A stretch of DNA of 64,000 nucleotides from Candidatus Enterococcus myersii (lineage in GTDB: Bacteria > Bacillota > Bacilli > Lactobacillales > Enterococcaceae). Positions 46,835 to 55,764 of the stretch are shown one piece after another. Within the stretch, counting starts at the first letter, position 1. Every line of letters starts with the position of its first letter. The translations under genes and the position numbers were made by a program. The notes beneath the pieces are model-generated. The model did not search any database and had not been told where the DNA came from. It saw only the letters and a list, made by a program, of their open reading frames with translations. The stretch spans positions 72,325 to 136,324 of the forward strand of contig NZ_JAFLVT010000013.1 of the NCBI RefSeq assembly GCF_017316025.1, in the 5' to 3' direction.

Positions 46835-48274
46835 TTGGCAGATCCATTTGGTTTTTTAAAATATCAACGTCAAGATAATCCTTTTCGCCCCGTATCAGAG
46901 CGAACTGCCGACTGGTATGAACTGCAAGAACCGCTTGCTGAGAAACAAAGAACAGAGCAAGCAGCCCGCTGTATGAATTGCGGTATTCCTTTTTGTCATT
47001 CGGGAACATTTTACGGTACACAAAAAGTTGCCTCTGGTTGTCCCAATGATAACTTAATTCCAGAGTGGAATGATCTCCTTTACCAAGGGCGATTTAAGGC
47101 AGCTTTTGAACGTCTTGCCAAAACTAATCCACTACCGGAAATGACCGGTCGCGTTTGTCCAGCTCCATGTGAAAAAGGGTGCACAGAATCATTAAATGGT
47201 GATGGTGTAACGATTCATGATAATGAACGTTTTATTATTGATAAAGCCTTTGAAGAAGGCTGGGTAAAAGAAAGTGGTCTCTTTGTTACACGTACAAAAT
47301 TTAAGGTTGCCATTGTTGGCAGTGGTCCGGCTGGGTTAGCGGCGGCTTGGCGTTTAAACCAATTGGGACATAATGTAACGATTTATGAACGTAGTGATCG
47401 TTTTGGTGGTTTATTGATGTATGGCATTCCGAATATGAAATTAGACAAAGATATCGTTATGCGCCGCATTAATCTGATGCAAGAGCTAGGAGTTAAATTT
47501 ATTGCAAATACCGAGATTGGGGTAGATATTACCGCTGCTGATTTAGAAAAAAAATACGATCGCGTGATTTTAGCGACAGGAGCCAGTGTGCCGCGAGACT
47601 TAAATGTAACTGGACGACATTTTCAAGGAATTCAATTTGCAGTAGATTATTTAACCGAAGCGACAAAGGATGTTTTAAAGCATGGCAAAGATGCGACCAG
47701 CAAAAAATTAGCTGGAAAACATGTGGTGGTTATTGGTGGTGGTGATACTGGAAATGATTGTATTGGTGCAGCCATTCGACAAGGAGCCGCTTCTGTCAAA
47801 CAATTAGAAATTACACCGGCATTGCCAACACAACGTGCAAGCGATAACCCGTGGCCAGAATACCCATTAACTGGAAAAATCGGCTACGGTCAAGAAGAAG
47901 CCCTGCAAACTTTTGGGGAAACGATTACGACTTATAGCACTTCGACTACAGGTTTTATTGGCGCTGAAAGAGGACAAGTGATTGGGGTTGAAACAGTTGC
48001 TGTTGATCAAAACTTCCAGCCAATTCCTGAAACCAATCAAGTAGTTCGAGCAGATTTGGTTTTACTTGCGATGGGCTTTTTAGGGGCAGAAAAAAGTTTA
48101 TTGGAACAGTTTTCAGTTGCTGAAGTTTACGATGATTATACGACCAATAACGAACGTGTTTTAGTAGCCGGGGATGCAAAACGTGGGCCAAGTTTAGTTA
48201 TTTGGGCGATTTTTGAAGGCCGTAAAACAGCGGAAAAAGTTGATGAAGCTTTGCGCGCATTAGTTTACCAGTAA
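46835..48274 (+). CDS. gltD: Glutamate synthase (NADPH) small subunit
   Basis: A 479-residue GltD. Cysteines for two 4Fe-4S clusters are in CMNCGIPFCH, SGCPNDN and CPAPCEKGC; FAD binds VGSGPAGLAAAW and NADPH binds GGGDTGNDC. It passes electrons from NADPH to GltB. The start is TTG 46835, ten bases after AAAGGAG, just behind the gltB stop. Confidence 0.96.
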   Translation: MADPFGFLKYQRQDNPFRPVSERTADWYELQEPLAEKQRTEQAARCMNCGIPFCHSGTFYGTQKVASGCPNDNLIPEWNDLLYQGRFKAAFERLAKTNPLPEMTGRVCPAPCEKGCTESLNGDGVTIHDNERFIIDKAFEEGWVKESGLFVTRTKFKVAIVGSGPAGLAAAWRLNQLGHNVTIYERSDRFGGLLMYGIPNMKLDKDIVMRRINLMQELGVKFIANTEIGVDITAADLEKKYDRVILATGASVPRDLNVTGRHFQGIQFAVDYLTEATKDVLKHGKDATSKKLAGKHVVVIGGGDTGNDCIGAAIRQGAASVKQLEITPALPTQRASDNPWPEYPLTGKIGYGQEEALQTFGETITTYSTSTTGFIGAERGQVIGVETVAVDQNFQPIPETNQVVRADLVLLAMGFLGAEKSLLEQFSVAEVYDDYTTNNERVLVAGDAKRGPSLVIWAIFEGRKTAEKVDEALRALVYQ

Positions 48275-48286
48275 ATAAAATAGAAA

Positions 48287-48334
48287 ACTCCAGTACAAAG
48301 GTTCAACATGACCTTTGTACTGGAGTGTTTTTTT
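48287..48334. terminator. Terminator between gltD and zwf
   Basis: ACTCCAGTACAAAGGT (48287-48302) pairs perfectly with ACCTTTGTACTGGAGT (48311-48326) and is followed by seven T on the plus strand. The A/T flank on the other side may let it stop the opposing zwf transcript too. Confidence 0.93.
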
Positions 48335-48360
48335 GTGTTAAAACGATAAAGATTTGAATT

Positions 48361-49884
48361 TTAGTCTAATAAATTCCGTTCTTTATACCATTCATCTGGT
48401 TGCCAGATCCATGTAAAACCGTCTTTTGCCAGTAAATCAAAAGCAGCTTGTGGACCCATTGTACCAGCAGCATAATTAGGAAAATCAGGTTTTTGTTTAT
48501 CCCAAGCAGCGCGAATGCGGTCCACGATGCGCCAAGATTGTGCTACTTCATCCCAATGGGTAAAATTGGTACTATCGCCATTCAAAGCGTCAAAGATCAA
48601 ACGTTCGTAAGCTTCTGGTGAGTTTTCTACCATTTCAGCAGTATTGCGGTAATCCAATTTTACGGGTTTTGTAGAATAACCTTGACCGATTTCTTTTCCA
48701 TTCAACGTCATACTAAAACCTTCTGTTGGTTGAATATAAATTGTCAAAACATTTGGCGGTAATTCGCTTTGGGTATTAACTTCAGTCGTGCTAGAACGAA
48801 AGACATTAATTGGTACTTGTTTAAAGACGATATTAATCCGTGTGCCTTTTTCCGTTAGGCGTTTACCCGTACGGACATAAAAAGGTACTCCAGACCAACG
48901 GAAGTTATCAATTAAAAATTTGCCTGCAACAAAAGTTTCGGTAGTAGAATCTTTTGCGACATTTGGCTCATGACGATAATCGATAAATTCTTTATCCCCA
49001 AGTTTACCCGTTGTGTATTGTCCTCTGATGAAATTTGTATAAACTTCTTCTTCTGAATAAAGGCGTACGGCATTTAAGGCCTTTATTTTTTCGCTGCGGA
49101 TTGCTTCTTCTGTGAAAGCTACCGGTGGCTCCATCGCAAGTAAAGATAAAACTTGCAGGATGTGGTTTTGTACCATATCTTTTAATGCCCCGCTTTGATC
49201 GTAGTAGCCGCCGCGATCTTCAACACCTAAATTTTCTGCTAAACTAATTTGAACATTGTCAATGTAGCGTTGATTCCACATAGATTCAAACAAATTGTTG
49301 GCAAAACGAATAGCTGAGATATTTTGTACCATTTCTTTACCTAAATAGTGATCAATTCGATAAATATCTTTTTCGGCAAAAACTTCATTAATTTCATTAT
49401 TCAAATCATTGGCAGAAGTAAAGTCAGAACCAAATGGTTTTTCGATGATAACGCGATGGTAGCCATCGGTAGCTAACATACCACTTGTCTTTAATTGGGT
49501 AACGATAGTCCCAAAAAAGCGGGGAGACATAGCCAGATAGTATAAGCGATTGCCGCCAAGTTGATATTTTTCATTTAAAGTATCTGTCAATTCTTTTAAA
49601 ACCGAATAGTGACTAGTATCAGAAACATCGTGAGACTGATAATAAAAATGACTAGCAAATTTGTCTGCTTCTTCTTTTGTTGGTTCTAAAGAAGCAATAG
49701 ACTCTTTAACGACTTCATGATAATGTGCATCACTCCAAGGTCTGCGGGCAGTGCCAATTACTGCAAAGCATTCGCTTAATTCTCCTTTTTTATATAAGCG
49801 GAATAAAGATGGGTAAAGCTTTCGTTTGGCAAGGTCTCCGGTAGCACCGAAGATGGTAAACAATACATTAGTATTTTCAGTCAT
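48361..49884 (-). CDS. zwf: Glucose-6-phosphate 1-dehydrogenase
   Basis: A 507-residue enzyme oxidising glucose 6-phosphate with NADP, the first step of the pentose phosphate branch. The nucleotide loop is IFGATGDLAKRKLYPSL and the active-site motif RIDHYLGKEMVQN. AAGGAGAG precedes the ATG. It lies 11 bases after the metal regulator on the minus strand, so the two share a transcript. It supplies NADPH that gltD, convergent with it, consumes. Confidence 0.97.
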   Translation of the reverse strand: MTENTNVLFTIFGATGDLAKRKLYPSLFRLYKKGELSECFAVIGTARRPWSDAHYHEVVKESIASLEPTKEEADKFASHFYYQSHDVSDTSHYSVLKELTDTLNEKYQLGGNRLYYLAMSPRFFGTIVTQLKTSGMLATDGYHRVIIEKPFGSDFTSANDLNNEINEVFAEKDIYRIDHYLGKEMVQNISAIRFANNLFESMWNQRYIDNVQISLAENLGVEDRGGYYDQSGALKDMVQNHILQVLSLLAMEPPVAFTEEAIRSEKIKALNAVRLYSEEEVYTNFIRGQYTTGKLGDKEFIDYRHEPNVAKDSTTETFVAGKFLIDNFRWSGVPFYVRTGKRLTEKGTRINIVFKQVPINVFRSSTTEVNTQSELPPNVLTIYIQPTEGFSMTLNGKEIGQGYSTKPVKLDYRNTAEMVENSPEAYERLIFDALNGDSTNFTHWDEVAQSWRIVDRIRAAWDKQKPDFPNYAAGTMGPQAAFDLLAKDGFTWIWQPDEWYKERNLLD

Positions 49885-49895
49885 GTGATCTCTCC

Positions 49896-50543
49896 TTACA
49901 ATTTATCGACAAAAATCGTGTTGGCAGCTTTATAACTGACCGCCATATTTTTTTCTTTATTGGCAATTGTGATTGGACCTTCATAAGGCGCAATAGCAGT
50001 AATGGTGTATTCTTCGTGGATGGCTAAGTCAATACTAACGAGATAATCCAGCAACTCTCGCTCGTCTAATACTCGAGCGATTTTAATTTTTGTCCCGACT
50101 GGAAAATCTGCTAATGTTTGCCGTTTTTTCTCTGTAACCAAGGCGTTTTCAGCCGGAATTTGTCCTCCGTGGGGGCAATATGGCGGATGGTTTAAATAAT
50201 CTTCTAAACGTTTGGCTAATTTGCTAGATGTAACGTGCTCTAAAACTTCGGCATCATCATGGACCTCATTCCAAGAGTAGTGGAGGTGTTCCACGAGAAA
50301 AACTTCCCATAAGCGATGTTTACGGACTAAATCACTCGCACTTTTTTTACCAGTTTCAGTCAATTGCACACCTTGGTAGGCAGTATGTTCGACTAAACCT
50401 TCTTTTACCAGCTTAGATAGCATTTCGCTAACAGAAGCAGGTGAAACACTTAGTCCGGCGACAATCTGCTTATTGCTGATTTTTTCTTCGTCGCCACCAA
50501 GTTCTAAAATTAATTTTAAATAATCTTCACGATTAGGTGTCAC
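49896..50543 (-). CDS. DtxR/MntR family metal-dependent regulator
   Basis: A 215-residue iron/manganese-dependent repressor of the three-domain DtxR type: winged helix (about 1-70, NKQIVAGLSVSPASVSEMLS), dimerisation and metal domain (HDDAEVLEHV, HPPYCPHGG) and a C-terminal SH3/FeoA-like domain. It resembles EfaR/SloR-type manganese regulators of streptococci and enterococci. GTG 50543 is nine bases after AAAGGA; a TTG at 50552 touches that site. Targets are not in view, though it is placed before zwf. Confidence 0.9.
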   Translation of the reverse strand: MTPNREDYLKLILELGGDEEKISNKQIVAGLSVSPASVSEMLSKLVKEGLVEHTAYQGVQLTETGKKSASDLVRKHRLWEVFLVEHLHYSWNEVHDDAEVLEHVTSSKLAKRLEDYLNHPPYCPHGGQIPAENALVTEKKRQTLADFPVGTKIKIARVLDERELLDYLVSIDLAIHEEYTITAIAPYEGPITIANKEKNMAVSYKAANTIFVDKL

Positions 50544-50561
50544 AGGAGTCAATCCTTTCTG

Positions 50562-50598
50562 GTGAATGTCTCATTCACAATGGCTCGCTAACTGTTAG
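50562..50598 (-). promoter_or_regulatory. Inverted repeats before the DtxR-type gene
   Basis: GTGAATG (50562-50568) and CATTCAC (50572-50578) form a perfect repeat with a three-base centre, and CTAACTGTTAG (50588-50598) is a second palindrome. They lie between the regulator's ribosome site and its likely promoter, fitting operator or leader hairpin roles. Neither matches a DtxR box well. Confidence 0.4.
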
Positions 50599-50708
50599 TC
50601 AGTAGGCTATCACTATAAATTTTACCAAAAAACGGCTTGATTTACTATGTTTTCAGCTTGAAGTTAGTACAGATAGACAAATGTTTCGTATGATTTTTTT
50701 TAAAGCTA

Positions 50709-50758
50709 AAATTGAGTAAATAAAAAGACCTTTTTCGGCCTTTTTATTTACTCAATTT
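50709..50758 (-). terminator. Terminator after pepS
   Basis: AAATTGAGTAAATAAAAAG (50709-50727) pairs perfectly with 50740-50758 over 19 bases. Read on the minus strand it follows pepS by 90 bases. It separates pepS from the mntR-like gene and zwf. Confidence 0.82.
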
Positions 50759-50848
50759 GGTTAAAGTCTTTTTTAATGACGGTTCATCGCGATTGCTGGA
50801 TAATTTTGTCAGTGTCAGTTCTTAGTTATTAAACTAAAATTACAAAAT

Positions 50849-52078
50849 TTAAGCCCAGTCACCATTGCGGAAAATAGGAACTTTGCTGCCATCTTTTTTT
50901 ATCCCGTCGATATTCATTTTATCAGAGCCCACCATAAAGTCTACGTGAGTTTGACTACGATTTAAACCATGAGCTGCTAATTCCTCTTCGCTCATTTCAG
51001 TTCCGCCCTGTAAACTAAAGGCATAAGCTGAGCCCAAGGCTAGGTGGTTGGAGGCATTTTCATCAAAAAGTGTATTGAAGAAAATAATACCCGATTGTGA
51101 AATCGGCGATGGATCCGGCACTAATGCAACTTCCCCTAAACTTTTAGCCCCTTCATCGGTAGCTAGTAATTTAGCTAAAACTTCTTGACCTTCTTCGGCG
51201 GAAAAATCAACGACTTTCCCATCTTTAAAGGTGAATTTCATCCCAGAAATAATTGAACCAGCGTAACTTAATGGTTTCGTACTGGAGATTACACCGTCAA
51301 TCCGGCGGAAATCTGGGGCAGTGAAAACTTCCTCAGTCGGCATGTTGGCCATAAATTCTTCTCCACGAGCGTTAAAGCTACCTGCACCTTCCCAAAGGTG
51401 ATTTTCTGGCAGACCGATAATTAGATCCGTACCAGGGGCTGTATAATGCAGGGCAGAAAATTGCTCTTTGTTTAGTTCTTCTGCTTTATTGCGTAATGTT
51501 TCATCGTGTTTTTTCCAAGCAGCAATGGGATCTTTTGTATCAATTCGCGTTGTTTTAAAGATTTCATCCCACAATTTTGCTTGCGCTTTTTCAGCTTCAA
51601 GTTCAGGAAAGACTTTTTGCGCCCATTCTTTTCCAGCGGCTGCGACAACTGTCCAACTAACTTTATTGGCTTGTGTTGCTTTTCGTAGGCCCATCATTGC
51701 TTTGCCACTAGCAGCTTGATAAGTTGCTACGCGATTGGCGTCGACACCAGCTAATGCCCCTGGATCAGAAGAAACAACACTAATGCGGCTTGCTCCTTTT
51801 TTTAGCCAGTCTTCTGTTTGCTCGACTTTATAAGCAGGAATATTTTCTAAACGTTCTTCATCAGCATGAAGTAAGAATTCCCGTTGAATTTGATCATCTG
51901 TCCACTGGACTAAAACTTCTGCTGCACCTAACGCGTAAGCTTTTTGCGTGATTAGGCGAGCTAAAGGCGCTTGGTCGACACTAATTTGTAAAACGACGGT
52001 ATGGCCTTTTGAAACATTCACGCCCACTGCCACAATTAGCTCAGCGTATTTTGCTAAATTGGTATTAAAATCTGTCAT
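50849..52078 (-). CDS. pepS: M29 family aminopeptidase (PepS/AmpS)
   Basis: A 409-residue cytoplasmic metallo-aminopeptidase of family M29, releasing N-terminal residues from short peptides. Family stretches include GTDLIIGLPENHLWEGAGS, NMPTEEVFTAPD, HLALGSAYAF and SQTHVDFMVGSDKMNIDG, which hold the metal ligands Glu, His and Asp. ATG 52078 follows GGAGG; a more upstream in-frame ATG has no site. Confidence 0.95.
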   Translation of the reverse strand: MTDFNTNLAKYAELIVAVGVNVSKGHTVVLQISVDQAPLARLITQKAYALGAAEVLVQWTDDQIQREFLLHADEERLENIPAYKVEQTEDWLKKGASRISVVSSDPGALAGVDANRVATYQAASGKAMMGLRKATQANKVSWTVVAAAGKEWAQKVFPELEAEKAQAKLWDEIFKTTRIDTKDPIAAWKKHDETLRNKAEELNKEQFSALHYTAPGTDLIIGLPENHLWEGAGSFNARGEEFMANMPTEEVFTAPDFRRIDGVISSTKPLSYAGSIISGMKFTFKDGKVVDFSAEEGQEVLAKLLATDEGAKSLGEVALVPDPSPISQSGIIFFNTLFDENASNHLALGSAYAFSLQGGTEMSEEELAAHGLNRSQTHVDFMVGSDKMNIDGIKKDGSKVPIFRNGDWA

Positions 52079-52258
52079 AAAAAAAACCTCCAAATTCTTT
52101 TAAGAAGTGACAAAATATAGCTCTAATTGTCAATTTTCAAACTATTTAAATAATATCATTTTACAAAATTAAAGACAATGAAAGGGCTTGTTTTCCGTTT
52201 TATCGTCTTTTTTAAAAAATATTTTTTTATAAAGCAAAAATAGTTGTCGTTTTCTTTT

Positions 52259-52286
52259 TTGCAAAGACAAAAAAACATGGTACAAT
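52259..52286 (+). promoter_or_regulatory. Promoter of the 52339 TetR gene
   Basis: TTGCAA (52259-52264) and TACAAT (52281-52286) are 16 bases apart. Flanking words TTGTCGTTTT (about 52244) and AAAACGATAA (about 52302) are inverted with one mismatch and could be an autoregulatory operator. Confidence 0.6.
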
Positions 52287-52338
52287 ATTAATATAACAAA
52301 AAAACGATAAGACTAAAGGAAAAGGGAGTTAAAAAATA

Positions 52339-52911
52339 ATGGCAAGAAAGAAAACAATCACCCGTGATCAGATTTTGAATGCGGCCTATGATGTCGTTGC
52401 TACTGATGGTTTTTCCCGTTTCACTGCCCGAAATATTGCGGCAAAAATGAAGTGTTCAACACAGCCAATTTATTTGGAATTTAAAAACATGGAAGATCTT
52501 AAAATGGCGTTGATCAAAAAACTACACGATTATTTAGCAACTGAGATTTTTCCAGTAGAACACACTGGGGAAAATATTGTTGATTTAGCTTTGAATTATA
52601 TTGGTTTTGCGACAGAACATAAGCGCTTGTATCGGGCGATGTATTTAGAAGAGTACGGTGGTGGAAAAGAGATGCAGGAATTTTCTTTCCAATATTTTTC
52701 TAATGCGGTAAAAGCTGATTTGGCCTTTAAAGATTTGGCAGATAGTGAAATTGAATCGTTGCATACTGGTTGTTGGATTGTCGCAACTGGAATTGCGGCC
52801 TTGAAATCATCCGGAATTATTAACCCAACAGAAGAGCAAATTATTGCCTTAATGCGGGACACAATCAAACAAATTGTGGAAAGAAAAGAGCCACTAGAAA
52901 TTAATTATTAA
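52339..52911 (+). CDS. TetR/AcrR family regulator
   Basis: A 190-residue regulator with an N-terminal helix-turn-helix (GFSRFTARNIAAKMKCSTQPIYLEFKN region, with TARNIAAKMKCSTQPIY as recognition part) and a helical ligand domain including a TetR_C-like WIVATGIAALKSSG stretch. AAAGGGAGTT precedes the ATG. No clear target gene lies next to it: pepS diverges upstream and flavodoxin opposes it downstream, so its regulon is unknown. Confidence 0.88.
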   Translation: MARKKTITRDQILNAAYDVVATDGFSRFTARNIAAKMKCSTQPIYLEFKNMEDLKMALIKKLHDYLATEIFPVEHTGENIVDLALNYIGFATEHKRLYRAMYLEEYGGGKEMQEFSFQYFSNAVKADLAFKDLADSEIESLHTGCWIVATGIAALKSSGIINPTEEQIIALMRDTIKQIVERKEPLEINY

Positions 52912-52931
52912 TTAGAGCGTAAAAATAAAAA

Positions 52932-53018
52932 AACCAAAAGATTAGCTCCTCATGCAAGTTGTGTTCTTTGTAACCTAGTATTTGGTTAGAACACGAGCAA
53001 ATCTTTTGGTTCTTTTTT
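52932..53018. terminator. Large nested hairpin between tetR and flavodoxin
   Basis: AACCAAAAGATTAGCTC (52932-52948) pairs with GAGCAAATCTTTTGGTT (52995-53011) around one mismatch, and inside it GTGTTCT pairs with AGAACAC. TCTTTTTTG follows on the plus strand. The genes converge here, so it can serve both. Confidence 0.78.
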
Positions 53019-53177
53019 GACGAAATCAAGCAAATATCATCTTGGTGTGCAGCTTTAAAAAATAGTTCGTCAAAGTATGCGAAATTTTCAAAAATACAAG
53101 AAACAATTTCAAAAAATCCTATGCTAATTTTTTGAGAACTGAGGGCAGTTTGTAGGCTTTTCTAATAATAGAGCTAG

Positions 53178-53621
53178 TTATCCCAAAGCTGTGACGAGTT
53201 TTTTAGCGAAGTCTTCTAAATTGTCGATATCTTCTGCTTCAACATTTAGGTCCACTTTAATTGAGTCAGCGCCTTTTGTTGCACCGCTTTTTTCAAAAGC
53301 TTGCTCAAAATCATCAACTGACTTGGCAAAGTCGTCATAAAAAGTATCCCCAGAACCGCAGACACCATAAATTTTTCCAGCTAAGTCCAATTCTTGCAGT
53401 TCTTCGTAGAAATCAACAATCTCATCAGGAAGTTCGCCATCGCCATAAGTATAAGTTGCGACAACACAAATATCTGCTTCTTCAAACTCGGTTGCGTCAA
53501 CTTGTGTACACTCATCAACTGTAACATCAATATTTAAATTTTCTAATGCTTCTGCCACAACATCGGCAATCTCTTCGGTATTGCCGGTTAAACTGGCGTA
53601 GACAATTTTTGCTAAGGCCAT
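53178..53621 (-). CDS. Flavodoxin
   Basis: A 147-residue short-chain flavodoxin, a soluble one-electron carrier. FMN phosphate binds ASLTGNTEEIADVV at the N-terminus and the flavin loops are TYTYGDGELPDE and GSGDTFYDDF. ATG 53621 is eight bases after AAAGGAG; GTG 53630 overlaps it. Its redox partners are not identified, but a low-potential carrier in the same region as the dehydratase-type gene at 60235 is of interest. Confidence 0.94.
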   Translation of the reverse strand: MALAKIVYASLTGNTEEIADVVAEALENLNIDVTVDECTQVDATEFEEADICVVATYTYGDGELPDEIVDFYEELQELDLAGKIYGVCGSGDTFYDDFAKSVDDFEQAFEKSGATKGADSIKVDLNVEAEDIDNLEDFAKKLVTALG

Positions 53622-53686
53622 TTCAGCCACTCCTTTAAGTAAAAATTAAACTATCGTTTCTCATGATTTTCCTGAAGTTCGTAACG

Positions 53687-53715
53687 ATTATAACAAAAGT
53701 AAGGTACCTTGCCTA
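53687..53715 (-). promoter_or_regulatory. Flavodoxin promoter
   Basis: On the minus strand TAGGCA (53715-53710) and a perfect TATAAT (53692-53687) are 17 bases apart. It gives a leader of about 60 bases. Confidence 0.6.
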
Positions 53716-53735
53716 CTATTGTGTTATTTGAATAT

Positions 53736-53764
53736 TTGGCGAAAACCGGTGCCTGTGGTAGAAT
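53736..53764 (+). promoter_or_regulatory. map promoter
   Basis: TTGGCG (53736-53741) and TAGAAT (53759-53764) are 17 bases apart, back to back with the flavodoxin promoter. Confidence 0.7.
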
Positions 53765-53857
53765 AATAAAGGTTTAAAGATAAAAAAATCTTTTTTTATC
53801 ATCTTTTATTTGTACGATTAGTTTAAAAGGAATCTTTATTTAAAAGGAGACGACAGT

Positions 53858-54622
53858 ATGATTACATTAAAATCTGCTAGAGAAATTGAAGCAATGCGAG
53901 AATCTGGTGCGTTGTTGGCAGATGTTCACAAACATTTACGTGATTTTATTAAACCAGGTATCACAAGTTGGGATATTGAGGTTTTTGTTCGTGATTTTAT
54001 TGAAAGCCATGGTGGCGTAGCCGCGCAAATTGGTTTTGAAGGCTACAAATACGCAACTTGTGTCAGCATTAACTCAGAAATTTGTCATGGTTTTCCTCGT
54101 AAGAAGCCTTTACACACAGGAGATTTAGTTAAGGTAGATATGTGCGTGGACTTAAAAGGCGCAATGTCAGACTCTTGTTGGGCTTATGTGGTTGGCAGTG
54201 CAACGCCAGAAGTTGAAAAATTAATGGCTGTTACGAAAAAGGCTTTGTATTTAGGCATTGACCAAGCACAAGTAGGAAATCGGATTGGCGATATCGGCCA
54301 TGCTATTCAAACCTATGTAGAAAAAGAAGGCTTCGGTGTTGTGCGAGACTTTATCGGTCATGGCATTGGGCCAACCATTCATGAAGCACCAGCTGTTCCT
54401 CATTTTGGTGAAGCCGGTAAAGGGTTGCGCTTAAAAGAAGGAATGGTGATTACCATTGAACCAATGGTAAATACTGGTACTTGGAAAATGAAAATGGACC
54501 CGAATGGCTGGACGGCTTATACATTAGACGGTGGTTTGAGTTGTCAGTATGAACATACAATTGCCATCACAAAAGCAGGACCACAAATTTTGACTTCCCA
54601 AGGCGAAGAAGGTACGTATTAA
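53858..54622 (+). CDS. map: Methionine aminopeptidase type I
   Basis: A 254-residue M24A enzyme removing the initiator methionine. Metal ligands: Asp in VKVDMCVDL and the following Asp in SDSCWAYV, His in DFIGHGIGPTIHEAP, Glu in TIEPMVNTG and Glu in YEHTIAI. The family His near CHGFPRKKP is present. AAAAGGAGACGACAGT precedes the ATG. Confidence 0.96.
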   Translation: MITLKSAREIEAMRESGALLADVHKHLRDFIKPGITSWDIEVFVRDFIESHGGVAAQIGFEGYKYATCVSINSEICHGFPRKKPLHTGDLVKVDMCVDLKGAMSDSCWAYVVGSATPEVEKLMAVTKKALYLGIDQAQVGNRIGDIGHAIQTYVEKEGFGVVRDFIGHGIGPTIHEAPAVPHFGEAGKGLRLKEGMVITIEPMVNTGTWKMKMDPNGWTAYTLDGGLSCQYEHTIAITKAGPQILTSQGEEGTY

Positions 54623-54687
54623 TTTGAGTAACGGAGTAGGCAAGTGCCTTTTGGTGCTTGCTTATTCTGAAATTTAATTTAAGAAAA

Positions 54688-54734
54688 TAATTAACAATCT
54701 CGATAAGCGATAGGTTTGTCGTGATTGTTAATTA
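54688..54734. terminator. Perfect hairpin between map and yihY
   Basis: TAATTAACAATC (54688-54699) pairs with GATTGTTAATTA (54723-54734) without a mismatch and is followed by CTTTCTT. Upstream a weaker stem GCAAGTGCC/GGTGCTTGC lies near 54640. The AT-rich 12-pair arm could act as a moderate terminator or processing site. Confidence 0.6.
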
Positions 54735-54807
54735 CTTTCTTACTATCAAGTGTTTCATTTACCTAGTTAGCGACATTTCTTTTGCAAAAAAATTAAAGGA
54801 GTGCCAG

Positions 54808-55746
54808 ATGAAGTTTGTTGAAAAAATAAAGAACAACGAAAAATTAATGCGGTTTTTCACCATTGTAAAAAATCGGTTTAGTGATGCTCAAATCGGAAAT
54901 AACGCAGTCATTGTTGCGTATTATTTACTATTGTCACTTTTTCCCCTCTTAATTGCGGTGGGAAATTTATTACCTTTTCTAAAAATTGATCCAAATTCTA
55001 TCTTGCCTTATGTTAAAGATATTATTCCCCAAGAGGTTTATACTTTTATTGGTCCAGCAATCAAAAGCCTTTTGACCCAAGGTTCTGGTGGTGTCTTGTC
55101 GATTTCAGCACTAGCTGCCTTATGGTCAGCTAGTAAAAGTATTAATGGTCTGCAAACGGCTATGAACAGTGCCTATGGCGTGAATGATCGTAAAAATTTT
55201 ATTGCTGTACGAATTGTCTCTGTAATTGTAATTGTCTTACTTTTAGTCGCCATGGTTGGTGTAACAGTCGTATTAGGTCTTGGTCGCATGTTGTTAGATG
55301 GCTTACAACCAATACTTGGTTTTTCAGGCCAGATTATCGACACCTTCCAGCGCTTCAAGTGGCCCCTAACAATTGTTGCTTTACTAGCGATTATGATGAT
55401 TATTTATTGGATTGTACCAAACGCTAAAGTCAAGTTAATGACCACTTGGCCAGGAGCTGTGGTGGCGACGATTGGCTGGATGGTCTTGGGACAAGCATTT
55501 GGTTTGTATGCGCAATTTTTCGCTGCCAAAGTCAGCGGTTATCAAATTATTGGTAGCTTTATCGTCTTAATGTTGTGGTTGAATATGGCTGCAACGATAA
55601 TTATTTTAGGTGGTATTACCAATGCAATTATTGCAGAGTATATTACCGGACAAGAAGTTCAAGATCGGAAAGGACCATTAACCAAGCTTAGCAAAAAAAT
55701 TGAAGCTAAAATTGGCAAAGATGATTCCAAGAACTCTTCTAAGTAA
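54808..55746 (+). CDS. YihY/BrkB family membrane protein
   Basis: A 312-residue polytopic protein of the YihY (formerly RNase BN) family with about six helices, the first after residue 30 (DAQIGNNAVIVAYYLLLS). SALAALWSASKSINGLQ and GSFIVLMLWLNMAATIIILGG are family regions. The substrate, if it is a transporter, is unknown. ATG 54808 follows AAAGGAGTGCC; upstream in-frame starts are not supported. It is followed in 18 bases by the tagO-type gene, so both belong to one transcript. Confidence 0.88.
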   Translation: MKFVEKIKNNEKLMRFFTIVKNRFSDAQIGNNAVIVAYYLLLSLFPLLIAVGNLLPFLKIDPNSILPYVKDIIPQEVYTFIGPAIKSLLTQGSGGVLSISALAALWSASKSINGLQTAMNSAYGVNDRKNFIAVRIVSVIVIVLLLVAMVGVTVVLGLGRMLLDGLQPILGFSGQIIDTFQRFKWPLTIVALLAIMMIIYWIVPNAKVKLMTTWPGAVVATIGWMVLGQAFGLYAQFFAAKVSGYQIIGSFIVLMLWLNMAATIIILGGITNAIIAEYITGQEVQDRKGPLTKLSKKIEAKIGKDDSKNSSK

Positions 55747-55764
55747 AGAAAGCGAGAAAACACG

